A stretch of 36,368 bases of DNA, taken from Pseudomonas sp. ISL-84. GTDB lineage: Bacteria > Bacillota > Bacilli > Bacillales > Cytobacillaceae. The stretch covers positions 1 to 36,368 of the forward strand of contig JAGGRA010000077.1 of NCBI GenBank assembly GCA_018613035.1, given 5' to 3'. Below, one piece after another: positions 7,845 to 15,869 of this stretch (position 1 is its first letter; every line of letters starts with the position of its first letter). The position numbers and the translations under genes were made by a program. The notes beneath the pieces were generated by a model. The model saw nothing but the letters and a program-made list of their open reading frames with translations. It was not told where the DNA came from and made no database searches.

Positions 7845-8690
7845 ATGAATCGAAAGTCATACACCATTGTAGCGATCATGCTATTCATTGGGTTTGTTTT
7901 GTTCAATCTAAGATTAAATCACGTAACGGAAGAATTAAGATATCAAATAGAGGAAACGGCAGCGAATGCAAGCTTTCTTAACAGCGAAATCAGCTCACTT
8001 CAAAGTGAAATCTATGAAATGAAAGAAAAGCAAAAATGGGTCAGTTCAGAAGAGTTCGAAGCTAATAACGAAAAAACAACCGGGCGTGAAGTTTCTCTTG
8101 GTCTAAAATGGTCTTTCAGGGAAATCGAAAAGGACGCAGACGTGTATATACAATACAGAGAAAGGAACGGAAAATGGATCAAACAGCTGGCGGAGAAAAC
8201 AGGGGATAACGAATATAAGACAGAATTTCGGCTGCATCCAGCCCGAGAGTATGAGTATCGAATTATGAGCGATGGTTCGGTTCAGAGAGCAGACGACATT
8301 AAACCGATTCCGTTCGAATTGTATCGCATGATAGCGCTTTATCCGGAGATCATGAGTTTTCACATGCAGGAGAACGGGAGGATTCTCGCCGTTGAACTGG
8401 AGGTATGGCAGCATCAAAAGCCTGCTTTCGATTTGTTCGATGTGAAGGAAGTAGCCATGGTTCTCTATACCGATAAAAAGGGGAAAAGGGTTCCATTGAA
8501 GGGGAAAGCCGATACTGAATATGAGGGGCGTAAGTGGCACTACCAGGCCGACTTCAAAAATGAAAAAGTGGATGGGATGGAACTTGAAGTAATGTTCCAG
8601 AATGGCTGCATTCAAAGGGAGAACATCGTGGAAATCATCGAAGGCAATGTGTTAGAAGAGCCTTGGGACAAAATAAGCTGCTGGGATTAA
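7845..8690 (+). CDS. Membrane-anchored protein of unknown function
   Basis: 281-aa protein that I do not recognise. One N-terminal membrane helix (about residues 6-24, YTIVAIMLFIGFVLFNL) is followed by a probable coiled coil at about 28-65 (EELRYQIEETAANASFLNSE onward). A soluble, charged, probably beta-rich domain containing several Tyr/Trp strands makes up the rest and would face outside. Start ATG 7845 has GGAGGGA 5 bases upstream; an ATG at 7830 lies before that site. It stands alone, with repeat-rich DNA on both sides. A role at the cell surface is inferred from topology only. Confidence 0.7.
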   Translation: MNRKSYTIVAIMLFIGFVLFNLRLNHVTEELRYQIEETAANASFLNSEISSLQSEIYEMKEKQKWVSSEEFEANNEKTTGREVSLGLKWSFREIEKDADVYIQYRERNGKWIKQLAEKTGDNEYKTEFRLHPAREYEYRIMSDGSVQRADDIKPIPFELYRMIALYPEIMSFHMQENGRILAVELEVWQHQKPAFDLFDVKEVAMVLYTDKKGKRVPLKGKADTEYEGRKWHYQADFKNEKVDGMELEVMFQNGCIQRENIVEIIEGNVLEEPWDKISCWD

Positions 8691-8991
8691 ACCTGGATGA
8701 AGCTGTATTATCATCTTGAATAAAAGGATGAGGGTATGACCCCGGATACATGAGTTTGTCTGTTGGCGGTAGTATCTAATATAATTCCATTAGTGTGGAT
8801 GTTTCTGCATTAGTAACATATTATCTGTGATGAAAGAAAGAAATTATGAGGATTGGAAGGAGGCGGGATTTTGCCTTTTTTAAGAAATAGATTTAGCACC
8901 AGCTCATCAGGATCAATTCTGCACAGCCACTCTTTTGTTAGCTTAAGCCAGTGTGCCTAACTCACATCCGTGTTGAAGTGTAAAACAGATA

Positions 8992-9020
8992 AAACCTTGC
9001 TGATTTTTGCAGCAAGGTTT
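8992..9020. terminator. Stem-loop with a 10-bp stem (AACCTTGCTG/CAGCAAGGTT)
   Basis: AACCTTGCTG and CAGCAAGGTT form a perfect 10-bp stem around a short T-rich loop. T-rich sequence follows on the minus strand (TTTTATCTGTTTT), so it could terminate leftward transcripts. No gene ends nearby on that strand. Confidence 0.4.
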
Positions 9021-9235
9021 GTTGGGAATATATATTTCGCGGTTAGCTCAATTTTTAATTGGACCAAAAGCCTCGTGTCGGCTGAGCCATCGCAAATAAC
9101 ACTCAAACTTCCGTGTAGGCTACATGTTTTTAGAGGAGAGGGGCATCAAAGAAAGCGAGGTCGGCAGAAAAGGCATTGAAGGGATATGGTTGATAAAATG
9201 ACTTAGATGAAGTTGCTTATTGTGAATAACTGAAT

Positions 9236-9287
9236 TGGTACTAGGTACCACCCGGATCTTCTTGCTTCATAGATATGTTTCACGAAA
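9236..9287. repeat. 52-base dispersed repeat, copy 1
   Basis: A segment containing AGGTACCACCCG and TATGTTTCACGAAA aligns over 52 bases, with about 8 mismatches, to 33485-33536. The GGTACC core is palindromic. Both copies are intergenic and on the same strand. Confidence 0.7.
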
Positions 9288-9328
9288 TCTCTGAAGATAT
9301 TTATTTGTTAGATTGGGCCCAAAGATTT

Positions 9329-9344
9329 AATCAAACGTTTGATT
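9329..9344. promoter_or_regulatory. 16-base palindrome AATCAAACGTTTGATT, site 2
   Basis: Identical to the core of the sites at 1947 and 20945. The flanking DNA here is unrelated to the other two, so this copy did not arrive with the glycosidase duplication. It may be an operator or a dispersed palindrome. Confidence 0.4.
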
Positions 9345-9671
9345 GATTAGTTCAAAGTCTTGGCAGGTGGCTGTTTTGTAAAGCTTTGGAGCAGTTTTAA
9401 AAAAGCTCTCTTAACTAAAAGCAGAAATAGTGACATAAAAATCATTTTATTTCCCGAAAAATAAAAGAAAATATCGAAGCGTGTAAAGCAATTAAATAAT
9501 AAAAGATCAAGTTATCTCTAAAAGAGAAGAGCAAGATGCGTCATTAGACTATACAAAGTTCGGGAATTTTCACGCTAAGAAAACATGAATGGATCTTCCG
9601 CACCCGGTCGCATTTCTCGAACAAGAGAGGCCCTTTCTTTATGAAAAGGGCATTTTAACGGAACAAGACCG

Positions 9672-9697
9672 CAACAAAAAAGACCAATAATTGGTCT
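9672..9697 (-). terminator. Rho-independent terminator of the CBO0543-family gene
   Basis: On the minus strand AGACCAATTATTGGTCT forms a perfect hairpin followed by TTTTTTGTTG, four bases beyond the stop of the gene at 9701. This is a textbook intrinsic terminator. Confidence 0.75.
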
Positions 9698-9700
9698 GGT

Positions 9701-10244
9701 CTAAAAAAAGGTACCTGAATCTATTCTAACTTTGTGTAAATTCTTTCGCTCAGCAGCCATTGAGGAATTGTCCATTTTTTTATCTAAGAAACGAATGCCC
9801 TCAATGCATCCTTTAACAAGCAAGAAAGTAAAAGAAAGGACAGTAAAGGTAATATAGCTATTCCAGCCCTTATTGTATTTTACTAAACCGGTATTCTTTT
9901 CAAGCCAATTCTCAAAAAGCGTCATTGGTCCGCTAAAAAGGAAAACACTTAAAATGGTTTTTAACGGCTTCATTTTATAGGAAAATTGATTATACATGAC
10001 ACAGGATAAAGGAAATAAAATGTATAAAAACACAATGTTTGAATCAAATAATTTTGGAAAATAGCGATGCGGGTATTGTAAATACTTTCTTTTTATCACT
10101 GGTCCATCCATCATCGTAGAAACTAAAGTTTTTATAAAAAAAATAAGAAACCAATCCTTCATATCACCTTTTCTTCGCAGTAAAAAGAATAGGCTCGGCT
10201 ATACCAGATATAGTCAACAGGTTCAATATGGTTCTGTCCTTCAT
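9701..10244 (-). pseudogene. CBO0543-family membrane protein, frameshifted near its N-terminus
   Basis: The downstream 153 codons (from ATG 10162) encode a multi-pass membrane protein with the family pattern 'KDWFLIFFIK...YPHRYFPK...FPLSCVMYNQFSY'. Upstream, an ATG at 10244 with AGGGGGTG ahead opens a 26-codon frame (MKDRTILNLLTISG...) that stops just before the second start. Shifting frame in the A/T run at 10182-10186 joins it to FLLRRKGDMKDWFLIFF, the usual N-terminal sequence of this family as I recall it. The gene is therefore probably split by one indel, or the indel is a read error. The ATG at 10162 has AAAAGGTGAT upstream, so a shortened protein could be made. Function of the family is unknown. 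Confidence 0.7.
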
Positions 10245-10562
10245 ATATACACCCCCTATAGTTAAAATATCTTATCAGGAAAATCAAAATTCTTGTTTCA
10301 TTCACGGGGTGCTATCCTTTAATACTGCCCCTTAATAACGACGCTTTTCTGTAGTAATCTATGCCTTCCTCTTAATGAATAGGACCATATTCTTGATTAT
10401 GAGACGGAAATTATTTAAAGGGATCGGAACTATTGCTGTTCAATATGGAGTGCTTACATAAATGATAGTTTGTCCAAATGTGTTTTGGAATATTTTTAAA
10501 GGATGAAGAAGGTGAAGAAATTACTGTTATTCAGCCCAATAACCACACTCTTTGGCCTTTTT

Positions 10563-11158
10563 TACCGTGCAGAGGACGAAATCATCATTACGATTGGCGC
10601 CAGTGAAGCATTGGATGCCGCTTTCAGAACCATTTTGGAGGAAGGGGATGAGGTAGTGGTATTAGCTCCTGCTTATCCCGGCTATATTCCATTAATTGTA
10701 CTGTGCGGAGCGAAGCCTGTCCTGGTGGATACCTCTGCAAACGGATTTAAACCGGACCTTGAGTTATTGAAGCAGGCTGTTACCAATAAAACGAAAGCGA
10801 TTTTATTTAATTATCCATCCAATCCAACAGGCGTTATAATGACAGAAGAGGAGATGGAACCTCTGGCAGAATGGATAAAGACACAGGGTTTATATGTTAT
10901 TTCGGATGAAATCTACAGCAAGAACACATTCGGGAGCCGGCATGTTTCTTTTGCCTCTTTAGATGGTATGAAAGAAAAGACTATTGTGATTAAAGGGCTC
11001 TAGGAGGGGTGGCCGTTGTTCCCGGCAGTGCCTGTACACCATACGGGGAAGGCTATATACGAATTTCTTACGCTTATTCCATGGAAGTCCTTCAGGAAGG
11101 ATTAAACAGGCTTGAACATTTTATTTATCATTACAGGGCAAAGGAGTCTTTTGCATGA
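10563..11158 (+). pseudogene. PatA-like class I aminotransferase, truncated and internally deleted
   Basis: The frame from about 10563 encodes the middle of a PLP aminotransferase: IGASEALDAAFRTILEEGDE, NYPSNPTGV and SDEIYSK, ending in a stop at 11001-11003. The homologous sequence resumes at 11005 in another frame (VAVVPGSACTPYGEGYIRIS to 11158). Compared with Bacillus PatA, about the first 80 residues and an internal block of roughly 95-100 residues are missing, including the Lys of SKSHSMTGWR that binds PLP. It cannot be active. Its final TGA overlaps the ATG of the next gene (ATGA), showing that the two were once translationally coupled. Confidence 0.85.
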
Positions 11159-12771
11159 CACATAACTATTCATTTCAGTCACCAAAGCAGCTGCGGGACA
11201 CTTTATGTGATCTGGTATCGATCCCAAGTGTTACCTTAACAGAAGGGGAAAAGCACTTTCCGCTGAGAGTGGAACAGCTGTTAAGGGATATTCCTTATTT
11301 TAAAAAACATCCATCACAAATAATGAATCATCCGATGGCAGATGGCAGGTTTGTTCTGACTGCCCTTTACAGGCATGACGAGGCCTGTAAAACCGTTGTC
11401 ATGATCAGTCACTTTGACGTTGTGGATATTGATGATTATGGCGATTTAAAGCATCTTGCCTTTTATCCGGAAGAGTTAACCAGGGCCATGAAGGAACGTG
11501 CTGACCGTCTTCCTGCTGATATAAGGGCCGATCTTGAATCGGGGGAATGGCTGTTTGGAAGAGGGACGATGGATATGAAGTGCGGGCTTGTTCAGCATCT
11601 GTCGCTCATCGAGAAGGCTTCCAGTGAAGAATGGAAAATCAATCTGCTTTTGCTGACTGTTCCTGATGAAGAGGTGAATTCAAGGGGAATGCGGGAAGTG
11701 ATTCCGAAGCTTCTTGATCTTTCGGAAGAATATGATTTAACGTACACACTATTCCTTAATTCAGAGCCAATGTTTTCCCAAATTCCCCAGGATGAGAAAT
11801 ACTATTTTTATACGGGATCCATCGGGAAAATTATGCCCGGGGCCCTTTGCTTTGGACGGGAGACACATGTGGGCGAGCCGTTCTCCGGCATCAATGCGGG
11901 GTGGATGTCATCCGTACTCACACAGGAAATGGAATGGAATAAAATGTTTTGCGAAACGGTGAATGGAAAGACTAGTCCGCCGCCGACTCTCCTGCTTCAA
12001 AAGGACTTGAAAAAAGAGTATTCCACTCAAATTCCGCATCGTTCTGTCAGCTTATATAATCTCTTATTAATGAAGAAAACGCCTGCTGATGTGATGGAGG
12101 AAATGAAGCGGGCAGCTGAAATCGCAGCCAAGAAAATGGAAACTTTCATTATAGAAAGGTATCGTTCATTTAACCTGGAAATGAATGAAGCTCCAGCTAT
12201 CCGCGTATTTTTCTATGAGCAATTAAGGGATTTTGCTGTTAAGAAGACAAGTGAAGATTATATCGCCATTCTGGAGCAGTCGATTGCCAGAGACACACAA
12301 GGCGACATTCGCGAACAAACCATTCAAATCGCCGACCAAATATCCATGCTCTGCCAGGAACTGGGACCCATGATTGTCTTGTTCTATGCACCGCCATATT
12401 ATCCGGCCATTAATACAGCAGAGCATAAGGATATCCAGTCTCTATCAAACACACTCGTTCACTTTACCAAGGAGAAGTTTGGCAAGGTGCTTCATGCAGT
12501 TGATTATTTTAACGGTATTTCAGATTTAAGCTATGCCGGATTACAGGGAGACTTATCTGAAATGGAAAGCTATAATTCAAACCTTCCAGGAGGACAGCAG
12601 CTGTATTCCATCCCTTTTGAGGAAATGGCCCAACTCAAAGCACCGGTTATCAATGTCGGACCGATCGGCAGGGATGCTCATCAAAAAACAGAGAGGCTGC
12701 ATATGCCATTTGCCTTTGAACAGCTTCCCAAGATTTTGGAGCATTTGATTTTGGAGCATCAGTCTGGATAA
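11155..12771 (+). CDS. M20-family metallo-hydrolase, RocB-like
   Basis: 538-aa zinc peptidase-type hydrolase resembling RocB, the arginine-catabolism protein of Bacillus. M20 metal-ligand motifs are visible: MISHFDVVD (His), GRGTMDMKCG (bridging Asp), VPDEEVNSRG (catalytic/ligand Glu pair) and a C-terminal GRDAHQKTER (His). It is longer than the usual 400-470 aa of M20 enzymes, as RocB is. It starts at the ATGA overlap with the aminotransferase pseudogene and so was expressed from that gene's transcript; with the partner broken, expression may be reduced. AGGAG lies 8-9 bases upstream. The substrate is unknown, probably an amide or dipeptide linked to amino-acid catabolism. Confidence 0.85.
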   Translation: MTHNYSFQSPKQLRDTLCDLVSIPSVTLTEGEKHFPLRVEQLLRDIPYFKKHPSQIMNHPMADGRFVLTALYRHDEACKTVVMISHFDVVDIDDYGDLKHLAFYPEELTRAMKERADRLPADIRADLESGEWLFGRGTMDMKCGLVQHLSLIEKASSEEWKINLLLLTVPDEEVNSRGMREVIPKLLDLSEEYDLTYTLFLNSEPMFSQIPQDEKYYFYTGSIGKIMPGALCFGRETHVGEPFSGINAGWMSSVLTQEMEWNKMFCETVNGKTSPPPTLLLQKDLKKEYSTQIPHRSVSLYNLLLMKKTPADVMEEMKRAAEIAAKKMETFIIERYRSFNLEMNEAPAIRVFFYEQLRDFAVKKTSEDYIAILEQSIARDTQGDIREQTIQIADQISMLCQELGPMIVLFYAPPYYPAINTAEHKDIQSLSNTLVHFTKEKFGKVLHAVDYFNGISDLSYAGLQGDLSEMESYNSNLPGGQQLYSIPFEEMAQLKAPVINVGPIGRDAHQKTERLHMPFAFEQLPKILEHLILEHQSG

Positions 12772-12789
12772 ATTTACAGAGGAGTATGT

Positions 12790-12835
12790 GGGACAAGGGG
12801 ACAGGTACAGCGTCCCAAGTCGTGCTTGATCCTAG
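12790..12835. repeat. REP-like degenerate inverted repeat
   Basis: GGGACAAGGGGACAGG is followed by CGTCCC, a pattern like the REP elements near 7253 and 7461. It lies just after the M20 gene. It is short and degraded. Confidence 0.3.
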
Positions 12836-12974
12836 CTGTTTGAATGGGAATGTTTGTTTGGTTTTTAGTATTATGTTTTAGGTGGTTATGATATTATAAA
12901 CTTAGCAGCTTAATATTGTAAGGGTGGTTGGTTGTCGATCTTCTTTCCTTTTTTTAGGGAAGGAGCTGATATTC

Positions 12975-13214
12975 ATGGAAACACTTCTTGAAGTCATTCG
13001 TGAAGTTATGAAAGGTGTTGTGCGTGAGATTGCTGCACACACATTTCGAAAGAACGTACTAGACAACAAGAAAACCACTCCTCGCCGTCGCAAGCATCTT
13101 CGAGGTGAGCAGCTCGTACCTTATTTTATTAATAAATATGGTTATATCACTTTTGTTAACTATTGGAACACAAAATTAAAAGAACAAATTGGCGCCAGAC
13201 CCCCCACACTTTAG
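12975..13214 (+). CDS. Small basic protein of unknown function
   Basis: 79-aa protein starting METLLEVIREVMKGVVREIA, followed by a very basic stretch (KKTTPRRRKHLRG, about residues 36-49) and a more ordered tail. AGGAGCTG lies 6 bases before ATG 12975; the longer frame from 12924 starts before this site. The final codons (GARPPTL) run through a REP-like GGCGCCAGACCCCCC string, so the original C-terminus may have been replaced by repeat sequence. The family is not recognised. The basic stretch would suit nucleic-acid or membrane contact, which is inference only. Confidence 0.5.
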   Translation: METLLEVIREVMKGVVREIAAHTFRKNVLDNKKTTPRRRKHLRGEQLVPYFINKYGYITFVNYWNTKLKEQIGARPPTL

Positions 13215-13251
13215 CTCGTAGGTTATAATTTTAAAAAAGGGGGCTAAGAAC

Positions 13252-13488
13252 TTGGTAAACAAAAGTCACGAGTTATTAAATGGATGGACATTAATAGCAC
13301 ATAAAGCTTATAAACTGTTTTCGAATAATAATTCCTACGTTTTAATAGATGGGGATAATGAAGTAATGATGCAGTTTGTTGTAAATGACCAAGAATTTGA
13401 AGTTATTCAGTCAAGTTGGAATTTAAACTTTAAAGTGATTTCCGCTTTTAAAACCATTAAGGTTTTAAACGTTCCTGAGGAAGAATAA
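13252..13488 (+). CDS. Small hypothetical protein
   Basis: 78-aa soluble protein (SHELLNGWTLIAHKAYKLF...) with no signal peptide or membrane helix; I do not recognise it. The start is TTG at 13252 behind an AAAAGGGGG stretch, an acceptable but weak ribosome site. A good terminator follows 10 bases after the stop, which supports a real transcription unit. The low GC content resembles the flanking accessory DNA. Confidence 0.5.
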   Translation: MVNKSHELLNGWTLIAHKAYKLFSNNNSYVLIDGDNEVMMQFVVNDQEFEVIQSSWNLNFKVISAFKTIKVLNVPEEE

Positions 13489-13498
13489 AAAATCTAGT

Positions 13499-13539
13499 GC
13501 TGCCTTTACCACTTGATAGTCAGTTTAGGCAGCTTTTTT
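13499..13539 (+). terminator. Intrinsic terminator after the 78-aa gene
   Basis: GCTGCCT and AGGCAGC pair around a loop of about 20 bases and are followed by TTTTTT. Confidence 0.65.
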
Positions 13540-13573
13540 AATACACTTATATGACGGTCTAATAAAAGAAACT

Positions 13574-13607
13574 AAAACGAGCTTGGGATTAACCCGAAGC
13601 TCGTTTT
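13574..13607. terminator. Strong bidirectional hairpin (AAAACGAGCTT/AAGCTCGTTTT)
   Basis: A perfect 11-bp stem is continued by GGG/CCC inside and has A-runs and T-runs on both sides, so it can terminate from either direction. It separates the rightward 78-aa gene from the leftward LysM ORF. Confidence 0.75.
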
Positions 13608-13672
13608 CTAATGTGATTTTTATTACCAATGGGGCCGGCTATAAAAAACTAACCTCTTTAGCTACTGTTCTC

Positions 13673-13801
13673 CTATATTATTTTACGAATGGCAAAGTTA
13701 TCCTCGAGTGTATTGGCTGTTACAATATCGTTAATGGATACCCCATACCGCTGAGATATTCCCCAAAGAGTTTCTCCTCTTTGCACCGTGTGAATTTGCA
13801 T
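13673..13801 (-). CDS. Single LysM-domain mini-ORF (possible fragment)
   Basis: A 42-aa frame on the minus strand reads MQIHTVQRGETLWGISQRYG and continues SINDIVTANTLEDNFAIRKII. This is a nearly complete LysM repeat, the roughly 45-residue fold that binds peptidoglycan N-acetylglucosamine. AGAGGGG lies 5-6 bases before the ATG, so it looks translatable. Spore-cortex hydrolases of the YaaH/SleL type begin with such a repeat, and here the frame stops just before the domain's last strand. It is most likely the stub of a degraded hydrolase gene; a free single-LysM peptide is the alternative. Confidence 0.55.
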   Translation of the reverse strand: MQIHTVQRGETLWGISQRYGVSINDIVTANTLEDNFAIRKII

Positions 13802-14011
13802 GGAACCCCTCTTGTGAAATCAATCTTTTACACTATATTCCAGGGATCTTTGTAATATCCGTGTTGCGCTTTTCTGAAATAAGGAAAGCGTTTTTCTTCG
13901 ACCACAATGTTAAATAAGAAATAGCAGGATGTTTTATAAAAAATGCAGAATCTTAACAGAGGTAATTTATTGGGGTTTTTGATATTTAAATTATTCAAGG
14001 AGGCGATGACG

Positions 14012-14482
14012 TTGAAACGAATGGACTTACTTTTAAACGTACTGGATTCAACATTCGATAAGGAGAGTTGGTATGCTCCATTTAAACATGCTATAGAAGG
14101 ACTTACAGCAGAACAAGCTATCTGGAAACCTTCTGGAGAGGCAACTAAAACCATTTGGGAGAACGTTAATCATCTTATTTATTACAAAGAAAGACTTGCT
14201 GCAAACTTGGAAGGCCGTGAATGGACAACTAACCTCGATGGTAATGAAACCTTTTATCTCACCGATCAATCTACTGATAATAAGGAATGGGAGAAAGTCG
14301 TTGAACGTTCCGAAAGCGCTCAACGCAATCTAAGAGAGGTATTGAGTACAATTTCTGACCGGGATCTTGACGAAAATTCACTTGAGGGGAAATTACTGGA
14401 CATCATGCTTCATGATGCTTATCATACAGGACAAATTATTCAATTAAGAAAAATGCAAGGATCGTGGCCATCAGATCGTTGA
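14012..14482 (+). CDS. DinB/YfiT-family protein
   Basis: 156-aa four-helix-bundle protein of the DinB superfamily. Members bind a divalent metal through three His, here probably NVNHLIYY and the pair in HDAYHTGQI near the C-terminus. In Bacillus this superfamily includes bacillithiol S-transferases and metal-dependent hydrolases; the reaction here is unknown. The start is probably TTG 14012: AAGGAGG (13998-14004) is 7 bases before it, only 1 base before ATG 14006 and 16 bases before ATG 14021. It is monocistronic, with the dehydrogenase beginning 74 bases downstream. Confidence 0.8.
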   Translation: MKRMDLLLNVLDSTFDKESWYAPFKHAIEGLTAEQAIWKPSGEATKTIWENVNHLIYYKERLAANLEGREWTTNLDGNETFYLTDQSTDNKEWEKVVERSESAQRNLREVLSTISDRDLDENSLEGKLLDIMLHDAYHTGQIIQLRKMQGSWPSDR

Positions 14483-14556
14483 CTGATTTAAGAGAGATTT
14501 TTTTTTGACAGGAGTTTCAAAGTTATTCTGCCTAATAAAAGGATGGGGGAAGCCTA

Positions 14557-15489
14557 ATGAACATACATAATATACTGGTTGCAGGAAACTATGAAAAGGA
14601 GTTCCAGGAACAGCTGCCAGCTAAAACACCTCAGAGCTTTCGTTTTAAGCAGATTGATGAGATTACAGAAGAGGATTTGTCGTGGGCAGATACCTATGTC
14701 GGCTTCAAGCCATGTCCAGGCTTCCGCTTTGCCGAAATTAAATGGGTGCATTCCTTTAATGCAGGTGTAAATAACTTTATGGAAATTGACGGATGGAAGG
14801 ATCATGATATCCTTCTAACCCGAACGGTTTGCACGTTTGGACAAAGAATTAGCGAGTATTGTTTAAGCTATGTATTGAGAGATCTTCAATTTCATCACTA
14901 CTTTGAAAAAAAACAAAGGGAGAAGAAATGGGCTCCAAAAACGCCGCAAATGGTGAAAGATCAAACGATTGTGATATTTGGAACAGGGGAGATTGGACAG
15001 GAGGTTGCCAAGGTGTTTTCAAGCTTTGGAGCCACCGTTTACGGCGTCTCGCAGAGCGGCAAGCAAAAGGAGTATTTTCAAAAGGTGGCGGAAACCAGCT
15101 CTGCAAGCACCTTGGCTGCAGAGGCAGATTGGATTATCAGCACATTGCCTTTGACAAATGAAACAAGTAAGCTATTTGATCGTACGTTTTTCAGCAATCT
15201 AAACGGAGCTGCCTTTATCAATGTTGGCAGAGGCCAGACCGTGGACGAGATAGCCCTCATTGAAGCGCTAAATTCCCGAAAGATCCGTTACGCAGTGTTA
15301 GATGTTCTTGAAACAGAACCGCTGCCGGAGACGTCCTCGCTGTGGGAAAGAGACGATATCGTCATCACTCCTCATATATCAGCTGTGACAGAGCTGAATG
15401 AAGCGATCGCATGCTTTTTGGATACGTTGAAGAGAATCGAAAATAATGAAGCTTTGCCTAATAGGGTGGATTTTTTGAAGGGGTATTAA
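14557..15489 (+). CDS. D-2-hydroxyacid dehydrogenase
   Basis: NAD(P)-dependent dehydrogenase (310 aa) that interconverts 2-keto acids and D-2-hydroxy acids. The Rossmann motif GTGEIGQEVAKVF is at about 140-152. Catalytic residues are read as Arg in NVGRG (about 224), Glu in DVLETEP (about 252) and His in ITPHIS (about 269). The N-terminal domain is shorter than that of typical glycerate dehydrogenases, as in the GhrA/YoaD-like subgroup. ATGGGGGAAG precedes the ATG. A terminator at 15579 follows. No pathway partners are adjacent, so the substrate is open. Confidence 0.88.
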   Translation: MNIHNILVAGNYEKEFQEQLPAKTPQSFRFKQIDEITEEDLSWADTYVGFKPCPGFRFAEIKWVHSFNAGVNNFMEIDGWKDHDILLTRTVCTFGQRISEYCLSYVLRDLQFHHYFEKKQREKKWAPKTPQMVKDQTIVIFGTGEIGQEVAKVFSSFGATVYGVSQSGKQKEYFQKVAETSSASTLAAEADWIISTLPLTNETSKLFDRTFFSNLNGAAFINVGRGQTVDEIALIEALNSRKIRYAVLDVLETEPLPETSSLWERDDIVITPHISAVTELNEAIACFLDTLKRIENNEALPNRVDFLKGY

Positions 15490-15578
15490 TGAGGTGGGAA
15501 CCATTGATGGAGAAGCATTATTCGGATTTTTAGCATTTCGTTTTCATCACAGAACAGAAGTAAAGTTATTAAGCCATC

Positions 15579-15614
15579 GGGCACTTTTCAGTAACAAGAA
15601 AGGTGCCCTTTTTT
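15579..15614 (+). terminator. Intrinsic terminator after the dehydrogenase
   Basis: GGGCACTTTTC pairs with GAAAGGTGCCC and is followed by TTTTTT. It ends the rightward transcript; the rest of 15615-15810 shows no supported gene. Confidence 0.8.
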
Positions 15615-15812
15615 ATGAAAAAGAATTTCTAATCCATTGTCGATTGGATTACCTGATTGAAAAGTCCACTAGTTTATATGTTTGCTGCATTAGTAACAAA
15701 TTCCCTGCAATTTTAATATAAACTTGGTACTTTAGGGAATATCATATAAAAGAATCTGAGTATGTTTTTTCAAAAGTAAGTAATATCCTTAAATATTTTT
15801 GAGAGCAGACAG

Positions 15813-15842
15813 TAAAAGACGAACCCGCTTGGGATCCGTCTT
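15813..15842 (-). terminator. Intrinsic terminator of phoD copy 2
   Basis: On the minus strand AGACGGATCCC pairs with GGGTTCGTCT around a short loop and is followed by TTTTAC, about 28 bases after the phoD stop. Copy 1 has no equivalent, so the homology between the two copies ends near the stop codons. Confidence 0.6.
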
Positions 15843-15869
15843 CAATTTATTATCTCAAGGCTCGCTTTA

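Larger units (their letters stand above)
8691..9671. other. Gene-poor intergenic stretch of about 1 kb
   Basis: No convincing gene. An open frame at 8970-9179 has no ribosome site and no recognisable product. The stretch holds a weak hairpin with a T-run near 8860-8881, a hairpin at 8992-9020, a dispersed repeat at 9236-9287, the 16-base palindrome at 9329-9344 and a hairpin at 9630-9651. It reads as an accumulation of small repeats and decayed DNA. Confidence 0.6.

Noticed and set aside
8970..9179. 69-codon rightward frame in the 1-kb gap
   Set aside because: It starts inside a hairpin, lacks a ribosome site and resembles no family; the stretch is better explained as repeat-rich intergenic DNA.
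15494..15721. 75-codon frame after the hydroxyacid dehydrogenase
   Set aside because: It runs straight through a strong intrinsic terminator (15579-15614) and has no independent support.
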